Below, piece by piece: positions 33,386 through 42,674 of a stretch of DNA of 64,000 bases. A model generated the notes under the pieces. That model did not search any database, was not told the origin of the DNA, and saw only the letters and a program-made list of their open reading frames with translations. Within the stretch, counting starts at the first letter, position 1. Every line of letters starts with the position of its first letter. The position numbers were made by a program, and so were the translations under genes. The stretch lies in assembly GCA_051001975.1 (NCBI GenBank), contig JBPCMU010000047.1, forward strand, positions 37,029-101,028. The letters are read 5' to 3'. Origin of the DNA: DATAEG01 sp051001975. GTDB taxonomy: Bacteria > Actinomycetota > Actinomycetes > Mycobacteriales > Jatrophihabitantaceae.

Positions 33386-34801
33386 GTGCTCCTAGAGATC
33401 TCTACGACTCACGAACCTGCGTCCGACCTGGGTTACTTGCTACACAAGCACCCCGGCCGGGTTCAGTCGTTTTCCGAGTCAGTGGGGACCGCGCACGTTT
33501 TCTATCCCGAGGTCACCGAAACGAGGTGCACCGCGGCGCTACTGCTTGAGGTTGACCCCATCGGGCTGGTCCGCGGACGTAAGGGTCCGTCCGGCGAGGG
33601 TTTCGCGCTTGGCCAGTACGTCAACGACCGTCCGTACGCGGCATCGAGCATGTTCGCGATGGCGCTCAAGGATGTCTACCGAACTGCACTGACGGGGCGC
33701 TGCAATGCCCGCCCGGAGCTAGCTGCATCGCCCATCCCGCTCGAGATCCACGTGCCAGCGGTGCCGTGCCGCGGGGGAATCGACCTGCTCCGCCAGCTCT
33801 TCGAGCCGCTCGGCTGGCAGGTTGAGGCGAGCACGACCGAACTCGACCCGACTATCCCCGAGTGGGGCGACTCGCGGTATCTCGATGTGCGGCTGGTCGC
33901 CAACATCCGTCTTGCCGACGCGCTCAATCACCTTTACGTGCTGCTGCCGGTACTCGACGACGCGAAGCATTATTGGGTCAGCAGCGATGAGGTCGACAAG
34001 CTGATCCGTGCCGGCGCGGGGTGGCTGGCGACGCATCCCGAGCAGCAGTTGATCATGCACCGGTACCTTGCCCACCGTCGCGAACTGACTCAGACCGCGA
34101 TGGCTCGTCTCGCCGAGGTTGACGACACCGATGCTGACGAGCTGGACAATTCCTTAGACGGCGCATTCTTGCTGGACAGCCCGGATCGTCCGGTTCCACT
34201 GGCCGAGCTACGGCGTGGCGCGGTGCTGGCCGCAGTACGTGCATCTACTGCCCGCCGGGTCGGCGACTTTGGGTGCGGCGAGGGTGTTCTCGTCCGAGAT
34301 TTGATCGCCGACCGCGCCATCGACGAGATCGTCGCCGTCGACGTCTCGGCCCGCGCCCTGCAAGTAGCCGCGCGAAAGCTCCGTTTGGACAAGATGACCG
34401 AGCAACAGCGTGGACGTCTCCAGATCTTCCAGTCCGCTCTGACGTACCGAGACGATCGACTCGCCAACCTGGACGCGGCCGTGCTGATGGAAGTGATCGA
34501 GCACGTCGACACTCCGCGACTGGATGCGTTGGAGCGGACCGTGTTCGGACACGCCGCCCCAGGCTCGGTCATCGTCACCACGCCGAATATGGAGCACAAC
34601 GTTCGATTCGAAACTCTGCCCGCAGGCGTGATGCGTCACCGCGACCACCGCTTCGAGTGGACCCGCGCGGAGTTCCGGGAGTGGGCAGAACGAGTCGCTC
34701 GCTCCTACGGCTACAGCGTGCGCTACCTGCCGATCGGCGCGGACGACCCGGAGGTCGGGCCGCCGACTCAGATGGCCGTCTTCAGCAAGGCGGTTCTCTG
34801 A
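33386..34801 (+). CDS. hen1: 3'-terminal RNA ribose 2'-O-methyltransferase Hen1
   Basis: 471 residues from GTG 33386. The N-terminal half (1-240) is the bacterial Hen1 domain that activates Pnkp ligase (LLEISTTHEPASDLGYLLHKH). The C-terminal half is the Mn-dependent methyltransferase: SAM motif VGDFGCGEGVLVRDL near residue 290, catalytic metal site EVIEHVD near 367 and the RHRDHRFEW His cluster near 416. It 2'-O-methylates the 3' end at the break before sealing, protecting repaired RNA from recutting. One base of its stop is shared with the pnkp ATG (TGATG). Confidence 0.95.
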   Translation: MLLEISTTHEPASDLGYLLHKHPGRVQSFSESVGTAHVFYPEVTETRCTAALLLEVDPIGLVRGRKGPSGEGFALGQYVNDRPYAASSMFAMALKDVYRTALTGRCNARPELAASPIPLEIHVPAVPCRGGIDLLRQLFEPLGWQVEASTTELDPTIPEWGDSRYLDVRLVANIRLADALNHLYVLLPVLDDAKHYWVSSDEVDKLIRAGAGWLATHPEQQLIMHRYLAHRRELTQTAMARLAEVDDTDADELDNSLDGAFLLDSPDRPVPLAELRRGAVLAAVRASTARRVGDFGCGEGVLVRDLIADRAIDEIVAVDVSARALQVAARKLRLDKMTEQQRGRLQIFQSALTYRDDRLANLDAAVLMEVIEHVDTPRLDALERTVFGHAAPGSVIVTTPNMEHNVRFETLPAGVMRHRDHRFEWTRAEFREWAERVARSYGYSVRYLPIGADDPEVGPPTQMAVFSKAVL

Positions 34802-37365
34802 TGACGCGCGAGCTGTTGGTACCCGAGCTGAGTCTCGTCGTCCTGATCGGCGTCAGTGGATCGGGTAAGTCCGCCTTCGGACGGGCGCACTTTCGCCCAA
34901 CCGAAGTGATCTCCTCGGACTTCTGTCGCGGCCTTGTCGCCGACGACGAGAACGATCAGGCTGCAACCCCGGAGGCCTTCGAGCTGCTGAACTACATCGT
35001 CGGCATCCGGCTCAAAGCTGGACGGCTCACTGTGGTCGACGCAACGAATGTCCAGCCCGACGCCCGCAAGAAGCTCGTCGCAATCGCTCGTGAGCACGAC
35101 GTGCTTCCGGTCGCGATCGTTCTCGACGTGCCGGAGGCGGTGTGTGTTGCCCGCAACGCCAACCGCCCTGACCGGAACTTCGGATCGGCTGTCATTCACC
35201 GCCAGCGCGATCAGCTGCGTCGGGGTCTCAAGGGGTTGCAGCGGGAGGGGTTCCGGACGGTCCACACGCTGCGCGGTGTCGAGGAGATAGCCGACGTCTC
35301 GGTTGCTCGGACCAAGCTTTACAACGACCTGCGGCACGAGACCGGACCGTTTGATGTCATCGGCGACATCCACGGATGCCGGGCCGAGCTGGAGCTGCTT
35401 CTCGCTGAGCTCGGGTACGAAGTGAGCCGTGACGGTGCCGGCCGCGCGGTAGGTGCACATCGGGAGGACCGGCGCGTGATCTTCGTCGGCGATCTCGTCG
35501 ACCGTGGGCCGGATACGCCTGGCGTGCTTCGGCTCGTGATGGGGATGGTTGCGGCCGGTGATGCTTTCTGTGTGCCGGGCAACCACGAGAACAAGTTGCT
35601 TCGGGCGTTGCGCGGGCGCAATGTGCAGGTCACCCATGGCCTTGCCGAGTCGCTGGCGCAGCTGGCCGAGGAGACCGACGAGTTCCGCGCTCAGGTCGAG
35701 CAGTTCATGGACGGCCTGATCAGCCACTATGTCTTCGACGGCGGGGCGCTCGTTGTGTCGCACGCCGGTCTCATGGAGCGGTACCAGGGTCGGGCTTCTG
35801 GGCGGGTTCGCGAGTTCTGCCTCTACGGGCAGACGACAGGAGAGACCGACGAGTACGGCTTGCCGGTGCGCTACCCGTGGGCGCAGGAGTACCGCGGCAA
35901 GGCGATCGTCCTCTACGGCCACACGCCAGTTCCGACGCCGGAGTGGATCAACAACACGCTCTGCGTGGACACCGGCTGCGTCTTCGGCGGACGCCTCACA
36001 GCACTGCGCTATCCGGAGCGCGCGCTCGTCTCCGTCGCTGCGGCCGCGGTCTACTACGAACCGTCTCGACCCTTTCCGACCAACCCCGATGTTGCGGCCT
36101 CCGACTCCGCGAGCCGCCGCGAGCCGGAAATCCTGGACATCACCGACGTGATGGGCACGCGGATCATAGAGACGGCCTATCAGAAGCGCATCGGCGTCCG
36201 GGAGGAGAACGCGGCCGCAGCGCTCGAGGTGATGAGCCGCTTCGCGATCGACCCACGGTGGCTGCTGTATCTCCCGCCGACGATGAGCCCAGTGGCGACC
36301 TCGACAAGACCCGACTTGCTCGAACATCCGGAGCAGGCCTTCGAGTATTTCCGCGCCGAGGGCGTCGATCAGGTGGTGTGCGAGGAAAAGCACATGGGTT
36401 CGCGTGCAGTGGCGCTCGTGTGCCGGACACCGGACGCGGCCCAGACCAGATTCGGTGCCCAGGGGTTACGGTCAGGCGCCGTCTGGACCCGTACCGGTCG
36501 CCCGTTCTTCTCCGACGACCTCACGGCGCAGCTGATCGATGAGTTGCGTACTGCCGTAGAGGAGGGCGGCCTCTTCGACGAGTTAGAGACCTCGTGGCTA
36601 CTGCTCGATACCGAGCTGCTGCCCTGGAGCGCTAAGGCCGGTCAGCTGTTACGCGATCAGTACGCCTCAGTCGGGGCAGCTGCGCGCGCAGCATTGCCAA
36701 GTGCGATTGCCTCCTTGACCAAGGCAGCCGAAGCGGGCCTTGAGGTCGATGAGTTGCTTGATCGCACTCGTGCTCGGGAGCTGAACGCCGCGGCGTTCAC
36801 CGATGCCTACCGTCGCTACTGCTGGCCGACGGACGGGCTCGCGGGCGTGCGGATCGCGCCATTTCAAGTGTTAGCCACCGAAGGCGCCGTGCACCACGGG
36901 CGAGCCCACGCCTGGCACCTCGACCTTGCGGATCGGCTGGTTGCAGCAGCACCCGACCTGGTCGCGGCCACGCGTCGGATCGCCGTGGACACAACCGACC
37001 TGGAGTCGGTCGCAGCGGCGACGGGCTGGTGGACCGAGCTCACCGGCGCGGGTGGGGAGGGGATGGTTGTCAAGCCTGCGACAAATCTGACCCAAGGACG
37101 CAAGGGGCTGATCCAGCCGGGGCTCAAGGTTCGTGGACGGGAGTACCTGCGGATCATCTACGGCCCGGACTACACCGAGCCCGAGAATCTCGAACGGCTC
37201 CGCGCTCGCAGCCTCGGCCACAAGCGTTCGCTTGCGTTGCGCGAGTACGCCCTCGGCCTCGAGGCGCTCGACCGCGTCTCTCGTGGCGAGCCGCTGTGGC
37301 GGGTTCACCAGTGCGTGTTCGCCGTGCTCGCCCTTGAGTCCGAGCCGGTGGATCCGCGGCTATGA
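34801..37365 (+). CDS. pnkp: Polynucleotide kinase-phosphatase Pnkp (RNA repair)
   Basis: 854 residues in three catalytic modules. Kinase: P-loop GVSGSGKS at residues 17-24. Metallophosphatase: GDIHG near residue 187, GDLVDRGP and GNHENK. Adenylyltransferase/ligase-like: the lysine motif EEKHMGSRA near residue 530 and GEGMVVKP toward the end. It heals 2',3'-cyclic phosphate and 5'-OH ends of broken RNA, such as ribotoxin-cleaved tRNA, and seals them together with Hen1. Full length for the family. It forms a two-gene operon with hen1 located just downstream of a tRNA gene. Confidence 0.95.
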   Translation: MTRELLVPELSLVVLIGVSGSGKSAFGRAHFRPTEVISSDFCRGLVADDENDQAATPEAFELLNYIVGIRLKAGRLTVVDATNVQPDARKKLVAIAREHDVLPVAIVLDVPEAVCVARNANRPDRNFGSAVIHRQRDQLRRGLKGLQREGFRTVHTLRGVEEIADVSVARTKLYNDLRHETGPFDVIGDIHGCRAELELLLAELGYEVSRDGAGRAVGAHREDRRVIFVGDLVDRGPDTPGVLRLVMGMVAAGDAFCVPGNHENKLLRALRGRNVQVTHGLAESLAQLAEETDEFRAQVEQFMDGLISHYVFDGGALVVSHAGLMERYQGRASGRVREFCLYGQTTGETDEYGLPVRYPWAQEYRGKAIVLYGHTPVPTPEWINNTLCVDTGCVFGGRLTALRYPERALVSVAAAAVYYEPSRPFPTNPDVAASDSASRREPEILDITDVMGTRIIETAYQKRIGVREENAAAALEVMSRFAIDPRWLLYLPPTMSPVATSTRPDLLEHPEQAFEYFRAEGVDQVVCEEKHMGSRAVALVCRTPDAAQTRFGAQGLRSGAVWTRTGRPFFSDDLTAQLIDELRTAVEEGGLFDELETSWLLLDTELLPWSAKAGQLLRDQYASVGAAARAALPSAIASLTKAAEAGLEVDELLDRTRARELNAAAFTDAYRRYCWPTDGLAGVRIAPFQVLATEGAVHHGRAHAWHLDLADRLVAAAPDLVAATRRIAVDTTDLESVAAATGWWTELTGAGGEGMVVKPATNLTQGRKGLIQPGLKVRGREYLRIIYGPDYTEPENLERLRARSLGHKRSLALREYALGLEALDRVSRGEPLWRVHQCVFAVLALESEPVDPRL

Positions 37366-37569
37366 CCCGATCAGTCGTCGTACCGGTTGTACGGATTGAC
37401 GCAGACCGGTCTCGCTGAGTTGCTAGGCATGCATCAGCCTGCGATCGCCCGATTGGACGCTGGCACACACGAGCCATCATTGGCGACGTTCGCCCGATTG
37501 TCGAGCGCGCTGGGCATCAGGCTGGACGCTCATATTCAGTCCGACTCGATGGTTCCGCGGATCGCTTGA
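37366..37569 (+). pseudogene. Remnant of an XRE-family HTH protein (antitoxin-like)
   Basis: Right after the pnkp stop, in the same frame, a helix-turn-helix is readable: LTQTGLAELLGMHQPAIARLDAG, then THEPSLATFARLSSALGIRLDAHI. That is most of an XRE domain of the kind found in antitoxins, but the N-terminal 20-30 residues and a start are missing. TTG 37387 could start it, without a ribosome binding site. No toxin gene is visible. Its position suggests that a toxin-antitoxin pair was lost here. Confidence 0.55.
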
Positions 37570-37962
37570 GGCCACGCCCGGGGTATCGGCCGCGGCACGG
37601 CAGCGAAGGCGCTCCTTGGCAGGCCTTCGAATTTTCGGCTCGGGCGATGAATGTCCGAACGCAGATGACAAGTGCTTGTAGGCCCAGTATTTGCTGGCCC
37701 CGAGGGCGTAGCACTCGCAGTTCGGCACTGCCGAGGCTCAGCCCGTCGAGAACCTGCGACCAGACGACGAACTTGCCCACCCCGGTGGGCGACCCGTACC
37801 GAAGAAATGATGACGGCACACCGTTGCGGCGGCGGCGGCGTCGACGTACGGTCACAATCGGTTGAACCCGCAGCCTGGCCACAGCGCGTGTCCCACCAGG
37901 ATTGCCAGTGTTCTGGTGACCGTGCACGGCCTGTTCCTGACCCAACAAAAAGGGGAACTTCA
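37570..37962. other. Intergenic stretch, no gene recognised
   Basis: Nearly 400 nt with open frames on both strands, but no frame has a start with a ribosome binding site or a recognisable domain, and stops interrupt the better-looking ones. It is compatible with further eroded sequence. The last 20 nt (AAAAAGGGGAAC) form the ribosome binding region of the next gene. Confidence 0.5.
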
Positions 37963-38178
37963 ATGGCCTTCACAGATTCCCAGCCGTCTGGCGACGAGAC
38001 CGCCGAGCCGAACGATGCCCTTCCTATCCCACCGAATGACGACGAGCCGGTGGACCAGCCGGTCGCCGACCCCGACGCCGTCGCCCAGCAGGACGAGGAC
38101 CAGCCGGCTACGAGCGACGACCCTGAGCTGATCCCGGGTGTCGGTCTGGCCGACAGCGAAACGGACCAGCCGGACTGA
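37963..38178 (+). CDS. Small acidic protein, 71 aa, unknown
   Basis: ATG 37963 follows AAGGGGAACTTCA, a good ribosome binding site. The product is extremely acidic (Asp, Glu), Pro-rich and without hydrophobic core residues (PNDDEPVDQPVADPD), so it is probably intrinsically disordered. No family recognised. It is on the same strand as, and 83 nt before, the luciferase-like oxidoreductase. Composition argues for a real but unstructured protein. Confidence 0.55.
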   Translation: MAFTDSQPSGDETAEPNDALPIPPNDDEPVDQPVADPDAVAQQDEDQPATSDDPELIPGVGLADSETDQPD

Positions 38179-38261
38179 GCCATTCGGTGGTTTCACGTCC
38201 TCGACCAGGAATATGACCGCCTGGTGGAGAGCCTGACCGCCGGACCCGAGCCTGAAGAGTC

Positions 38262-39143
38262 ATGCCGTCCTTCGGTTACACGTTGATGTGTGAGCAGTCC
38301 GCCCCGAACGCGCTTGTCGACGACGCGGTCCGCGCGGAGGCTGCCGGGTTCGACTTCGCCGTGATCAGCGACCATTACTCCCCTTGGCTGGACAGCCAAG
38401 GGCACGCACCCAACGCGTGGCCGGTGCTCGGTGCGGTCGCGCACGCGACGAACCGCATCGAGTTGATGACCTACGTGACCGCGCCGATCATGCGGTACCA
38501 CCCGGCCGTCATCGCACAGCAAGCGGCGACCGTCGATTTGCTCGCCGGCGGCCGGTTCACCCTCGGCCTCGGCGCGGGAGAAAATCTCAACGAGCACGTG
38601 GTGGGCCGCGGCTGGCCGCCGGTGAACGTGCGGCACGAGATGCTGGAGGAAGCGCTCGAGATTATCTCGGCGTTGTTCCAGGGCGGCTATGTCAACTTCG
38701 TCGGCACCCACTTCCGGGTCGATTCGGCCAAGCTCTCGGATCTGCCCGACCCGCCTCCGCGAATTGCGCTAGCCGTGTCTGGGACTCAATCGATCGGGCT
38801 GACTCGAGGACTTGCGGATGCGTTGATCGCGGTCGAGTGGGCGCACGACCAGTTTCGCTGGTTCGCTGGCGGCTGGAAAGTCAACGCCGAACTGCCGGGC
38901 ACCACCGGTTTCGCCGCAGCAACCCAGTTCGTGACCAAAGATGACGTCGCCGACAACATCTCGTGCGGGCCTGACCTCGACGCACATGTCGCTGCGGTGA
39001 AGAAGTTTCTCGACGCAGGATTCACCCACGTTGCTCCGGTGCAGATCGGTGGCGAACATCAAACCGAGTTCATCGACTGGGCCAAACGCGAACTGCTCCC
39101 AGCCCTGCGGGCCGCGTCGTCGTTCCGCCGATGTCTGAGCTGA
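38262..39143 (+). CDS. Luciferase-like (LLM) F420-dependent oxidoreductase, probably with internal deletion
   Basis: 293 residues. The start SFGYTLMCEQSAPNALVDDA, the ISDHYSPWLDSQG segment, LGLGAGENLNEHVVGRGWP and the end CGPDLDAHVAAVKKFLDAGFTHVAPVQIGGEHQTEF all match F420-dependent glucose-6-phosphate dehydrogenase-like proteins. Homologues of this type have about 40 more residues between LADALIAVE and WAHDQFRWFAGGW, a region with a helix of the barrel, so an in-frame deletion is likely near 38838. The gene stays open, so it might still make protein, but folding is doubtful. Start ATG 38262. Confidence 0.75.
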   Translation: MPSFGYTLMCEQSAPNALVDDAVRAEAAGFDFAVISDHYSPWLDSQGHAPNAWPVLGAVAHATNRIELMTYVTAPIMRYHPAVIAQQAATVDLLAGGRFTLGLGAGENLNEHVVGRGWPPVNVRHEMLEEALEIISALFQGGYVNFVGTHFRVDSAKLSDLPDPPPRIALAVSGTQSIGLTRGLADALIAVEWAHDQFRWFAGGWKVNAELPGTTGFAAATQFVTKDDVADNISCGPDLDAHVAAVKKFLDAGFTHVAPVQIGGEHQTEFIDWAKRELLPALRAASSFRRCLS

Positions 39144-39303
39144 CGCCCACTGGTGAGTCCCGCTAGGCGGGGTAGATCGGGGCTACTGATCGTGGGCGGT
39201 GTGTCGCCTAGACCGACGGCGCGATGAGCTCGTCGGCGAACCAGCGTGCGGCTTGTCCGGCCGGGCGATGGCACGCTCGGAACCAATTGCTTGTGGCGAG
39301 CAA

Positions 39304-39735
39304 TCATGAACGGCGCCGCAACGACGCGTCGAGCAACGACGGGGGTGTGTCGATCTTCTCGTCCGGCGCAAGATCGACCCCCGGTGCGACGATCTCGTCG
39401 ATCGCATCGAGCACCTCCGGCGACAGCACGGTGTCCGCGGCGGCGAGCTGCGAGTGCACGTGCTCGATCGTCCGCGCACCGATGATCGCGCTGGTCACGC
39501 CCGGGTGTGCTGTTACGAAGCCGAGAGCGAGCTGGATCATCGTCAGGCCGGAATCGGCGGCCAGCTTGGCCAACTGCTCGACGGCGTCGAGCCTCAAGCG
39601 GTTCGCCGCAGCGGTGAGGTCGAAGCGTTCCGGCATGAAGGTCGCGCGGTTGGTGGTGACCTCGCGACCCTCGCGGATCACGCCGGACAGCCAGCCCGAG
39701 GCCAAGGGACTCCACACCAGCACCTGCTGATCGCA
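39304..39735 (-). pseudogene. C-terminal part of an aldo/keto reductase
   Basis: The frame ending at 39304 gives the second half of an aldo/keto reductase: LVWSPLASGWLSGVIREG, then LTMIQLALGFVTAHPGVTSAIIGARTIEH in segments (cofactor-binding loop) and a C-terminal helix. The first 170 residues with the Asp-Tyr-Lys-His catalytic residues are absent. The upstream end is a junction at about 39735, where a plus-strand deacetylase gene starts mid-protein, so a deletion probably removed the shared 5' region of two divergent genes. Confidence 0.75.
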
Positions 39736-39737
39736 CG

Positions 39738-40867
39738 TTCCCCGACGACCTGGCGGCACTGTGGGGACCGGTCAAGCCTCGCGACCGGCCGTTGCGTGTG
39801 CTCGGCTTGTTCGCCCATCCGATGACGAGGTGTTCTGCGTCGGCGGCACTATCGCCCGGGCCAGCGCGGCCGGAGCCGAGACCGCGATCGTGTGCCTGAC
39901 CGAGGGCGAGGCCGGCGAGATCCGAGACTCGGCTGTGGCTACCCGTCGGGCCCTGGGGGCAACCCGGGTCAAAGAACTCACTGCCTCAGCAGTGGCCTTG
40001 GGCGTAACAAGCGCCGAGTGTCCCGATCTCGGCGACGGCAATCTGGCTCGGTTGCCGTTCACCGATCTGGTCTCGCACGTGCGCTCGACACTGGAGACGT
40101 TCGCCCCGGACGTGGTGGTCACGTTCGGCGACGACGGAGGTTTCGGCCACCCCGACCACATGCTCTCCTCGCTGGCCACCGTCGCGGCCCGGGAGCAGTT
40201 GGCCAGTCCACCCCGGGCGTTACACGCCCGATTTCCCGCTCAGGATCGCCTCCTGCTCGACCTGTTGGTCGACTGGTTGACCTCCGCGCCGCAACGATTC
40301 GTGGGGACCTCCGGATTCGGCAACGCCTTGCGGTTGTTCGCGGACGGATCGTCCATGCTGGGATTCGCGGCCGATCATCTGCGCGTCCACTGGTTCCCGT
40401 CAGGATCGTTCGTCATCGAGCAGGGCGAGCCGGCCAACGAACAGTTCTGCATCCTGTCCGGCTCGGTCGACATCGTCGTCGAGGGTGCCGACGGCCATCT
40501 ACGTAAGGTCGACACTGCCGGAGCCGGCTCGTTCGTCGGCCAGGACGGGCTAGCTACCAATCGCCCCCGCAATGCCCACGTGATCGCCCGCGACGACGTG
40601 ACCTGTTTCGTCCTCGCACCGCGAGGGCGCGATCTGTCGGCCGGTCGCGGGGTGAGTGCGATCTCCTCGCCGGCTACGTCGCCCCAACCGAGACCGGCGC
40701 CGCTCACCGTGGGCGAGAACGAGTTCGCTATCGATGTGCATTCTGCGCTAGACCGCAAGATCGCCGCACTGGTCGCCGCCCATCGCTCCCAGTACGCGTT
40801 GGACGCCGAGCTACTGTCCGGCCAAGTGCTGGGACCGCTCTTGGGCACCGAGCCCTTCACCGAGTGA
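39738..40867 (+). pseudogene. PIG-L deacetylase fused to a cyclic-nucleotide-binding domain, frameshifted
   Basis: The first frame reads FPDDLAALWGPVKPRDRPL and RVLGLFAHP. A base lost at about 39821 breaks the zinc motif HPDDE; the rest (DDEVFCVGGTIARA, VTFGDDGGFGHPDHMLSS with the zinc His) continues in a second frame to residue 200. There a cAMP-binding, CRP-like barrel begins (FPSGSFVIEQGEPANEQFCILSG). PIG-L enzymes deacetylate GlcNAc-type substrates; the nucleotide domain suggests allosteric control. The N-terminus is also cut at the junction with the aldo/keto reductase remnant. The indel could be an error, since only one base is involved. Confidence 0.75.
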
Positions 40868-41111
40868 GCTAACGTCCGGCCAGTCGGGTGTCCGTTTCGC
40901 CTCCGGTCAGCGGGGATCGGTTGGATCCTCCTGGCCCGCCGTCGCCGTCGCCGACGAAGGCGAAGCGGTGCACGGCATCGCCAACCCTTGTCCGGGCCTT
41001 GCGACTCGATGCCGACCCAGCCCAACGATGGCTGCGCGACACCATCCGGACCGCGATTACTTAGCAGTCAGCAAGCGTGGAGGACTCCCGGGTGGGTCTG
41101 CTCGGCACTGC

Positions 41112-41684
41112 TCAGCGGACTCGGATGCCTTCGACGATCAGATCGAGCATCCGTGTTGCCTGTGGAGTGTCGACGGCCGCAAGCATGACTCCGGCCAGGC
41201 TGGCCGAGATGTCTTGCGGGCGAACGTCGTTGCGCATCGTGCCATCAGCCACGCCGGCGGCAAGGATCGTGCCGATAGCGCCGCTGAGCTGTTCGCGAGT
41301 CTGCGCTGAAGTGATCGCACCGCTGGCGATAACCGCGCGAAGCGCCTCGGCCATTCCGCGCTTGGTCGTGACGAAGGCCTGGTAGCGCCGCATCCAGGTC
41401 CGCATCGCCTCGACCGGTTCGCGCGTCGCCAGAAGCCTTTCGGCACCGGTGCACAGCCGGGCCAGCGCGCTGCGGTACACCTCCTCCACGAGTGCCTCTC
41501 GGGACGGGAAATTGCGGTACAGCGTGCCGACTCCGACTCCCGCGACCTTCGCTACGTCCTCGAGCCGGACCACGTGGTCGCCCGACGCGAACGCCTCGGT
41601 TGCCGCCTTGATCAGCCTCTCTCGGTTGCGTCGTGCGTCCTTGCGAGGCGACGGCTGGTCCACCGAAAACGGAATCACCTCCAC
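41112..41684 (-). CDS. TetR-family regulator
   Basis: 190 residues from ATG 41684. HTH at residues 18-60: ARRNRERLIKAATEAFA, LEDVAKVAGVGVGTLYRNFPSREALVEEVY. The C-terminal domain resembles the TetR/SCO1712 type (LLATREPVEAMRTWMRRY). It is divergent from the aldo/keto reductase at 41753 with only 68 nt between starts; the spacer contains a weak inverted pair (CGGA and TCCG around 41711-41723). It is therefore the likely regulator of that gene. Confidence 0.9.
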   Translation of the reverse strand: MEVIPFSVDQPSPRKDARRNRERLIKAATEAFASGDHVVRLEDVAKVAGVGVGTLYRNFPSREALVEEVYRSALARLCTGAERLLATREPVEAMRTWMRRYQAFVTTKRGMAEALRAVIASGAITSAQTREQLSGAIGTILAAGVADGTMRNDVRPQDISASLAGVMLAAVDTPQATRMLDLIVEGIRVR

Positions 41685-41752
41685 TTCTGCTACGGTCGAG
41701 CGAAGCGATACGGAACCGCCTCCGCTTCAATTCTACCGAGAAGGAGCCGCTC

Positions 41753-42634
41753 GTGTCGGCACAGACACCGTTCCCCGGCCACGCGTTCGCACCGCTGGGA
41801 TCCCACCGCGTCCTGCGCGTCGGCTACGGGACCATGCAACTCGAGCACACCGAGCCGGAGACCGCCACGCGAGTGCTCCGCCGAGCCATCGAGCTCGGCG
41901 TCGACCACCTCGACACGGCCGAGTTCTACGGAAACGGCGTAGTCAACGGGGCCATCCGCGCCGCTCTGCACCCTTACCCCGAGGGCCTGCAGATCGTCGC
42001 GAAGGTCGGTGCGGAACACACCGGCACCGGCCTCATTCCCGCGCAGCGCCCCGAGCAGCTACGCGTTGGAATCGAAGCGAACCTCACGTCGCTCGGCGTC
42101 GAACGCCTCGCGGTGGTGAACTTGCGCCGGGTCGACGCCGGACCCGGGATCGTCGCGACCGGCGACCAAGTCGTCGACCTCGACAGTCAGCTGGCCGTGC
42201 TCGCCGCCCTGCGCGACGAGGGCAAGATCGGCGGCATCGGACTGAGCAACGTCAGCTCGGCCCAGCTGCGCCAGGCCGCGAGCGCTGAAATCGCCTGCGT
42301 GCAGAACCTCTACAACCTCCTCGAACGCGATGACGAACCGACACTTCGCGAGTGCGAGCGGCTCGGCATCGCCTGGGTGCCGTTCTTTCCGCTCGGCTCG
42401 GCCTTCGCGCAACGGACCAGCGTGACCCGGGATCCCGTCGTGACCGAACACGCCGCCCGGCTCGCGATGACTCCGGCGCAGGCGGGGCTTGCCTGGCAAC
42501 TCGCGCACAGTTCGCAGACGATGCTCATCTCCGGCACCCGCAGCGTCGAACACCTCACCGAGAACATGGACACACTGCACGTCGAGCTCGACGACGCAGC
42601 GATCGCCGCATTCGACCGACTCGCGGCCAAGTAA
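41753..42634 (+). CDS. Aldo/keto reductase
   Basis: 293 residues from GTG 41753, preceded by GAAGGAG. A TIM barrel: VGYGTMQLEHTE, the catalytic Asp and Tyr in HLDTAEFYGNGVVN, Lys in IVAKVGAEH. The position usually held by His reads Asn-Leu-Arg-Arg (LAVVNLRRVD), as in the actinobacterial subgroup with this motif. NADPH site near SGTRSVEHLTENM. Probably an NADPH-dependent carbonyl reductase under the divergent TetR gene. Full length and intact, unlike the fragment at 39304-39735. Confidence 0.92.
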   Translation: MSAQTPFPGHAFAPLGSHRVLRVGYGTMQLEHTEPETATRVLRRAIELGVDHLDTAEFYGNGVVNGAIRAALHPYPEGLQIVAKVGAEHTGTGLIPAQRPEQLRVGIEANLTSLGVERLAVVNLRRVDAGPGIVATGDQVVDLDSQLAVLAALRDEGKIGGIGLSNVSSAQLRQAASAEIACVQNLYNLLERDDEPTLRECERLGIAWVPFFPLGSAFAQRTSVTRDPVVTEHAARLAMTPAQAGLAWQLAHSSQTMLISGTRSVEHLTENMDTLHVELDDAAIAAFDRLAAK

Positions 42635-42674
42635 CGCCGACGTAGCCGGCTGGCGGGTCGACAGATAACGGCGG

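Noticed and set aside
34768..36393. Minus-strand frame opposite pnkp
   Set aside because: Antisense shadow of a gene with intact catalytic motifs.
40868..41111. Possible plus-strand protein tail (ALRLDADPAQRWLRDTIRTAIT is not usable as one motif, but LRLDADPAQRWLRD stands out)
   Set aside because: Too short, lacks a start, and I cannot assign a family; could be the end of a lost gene.
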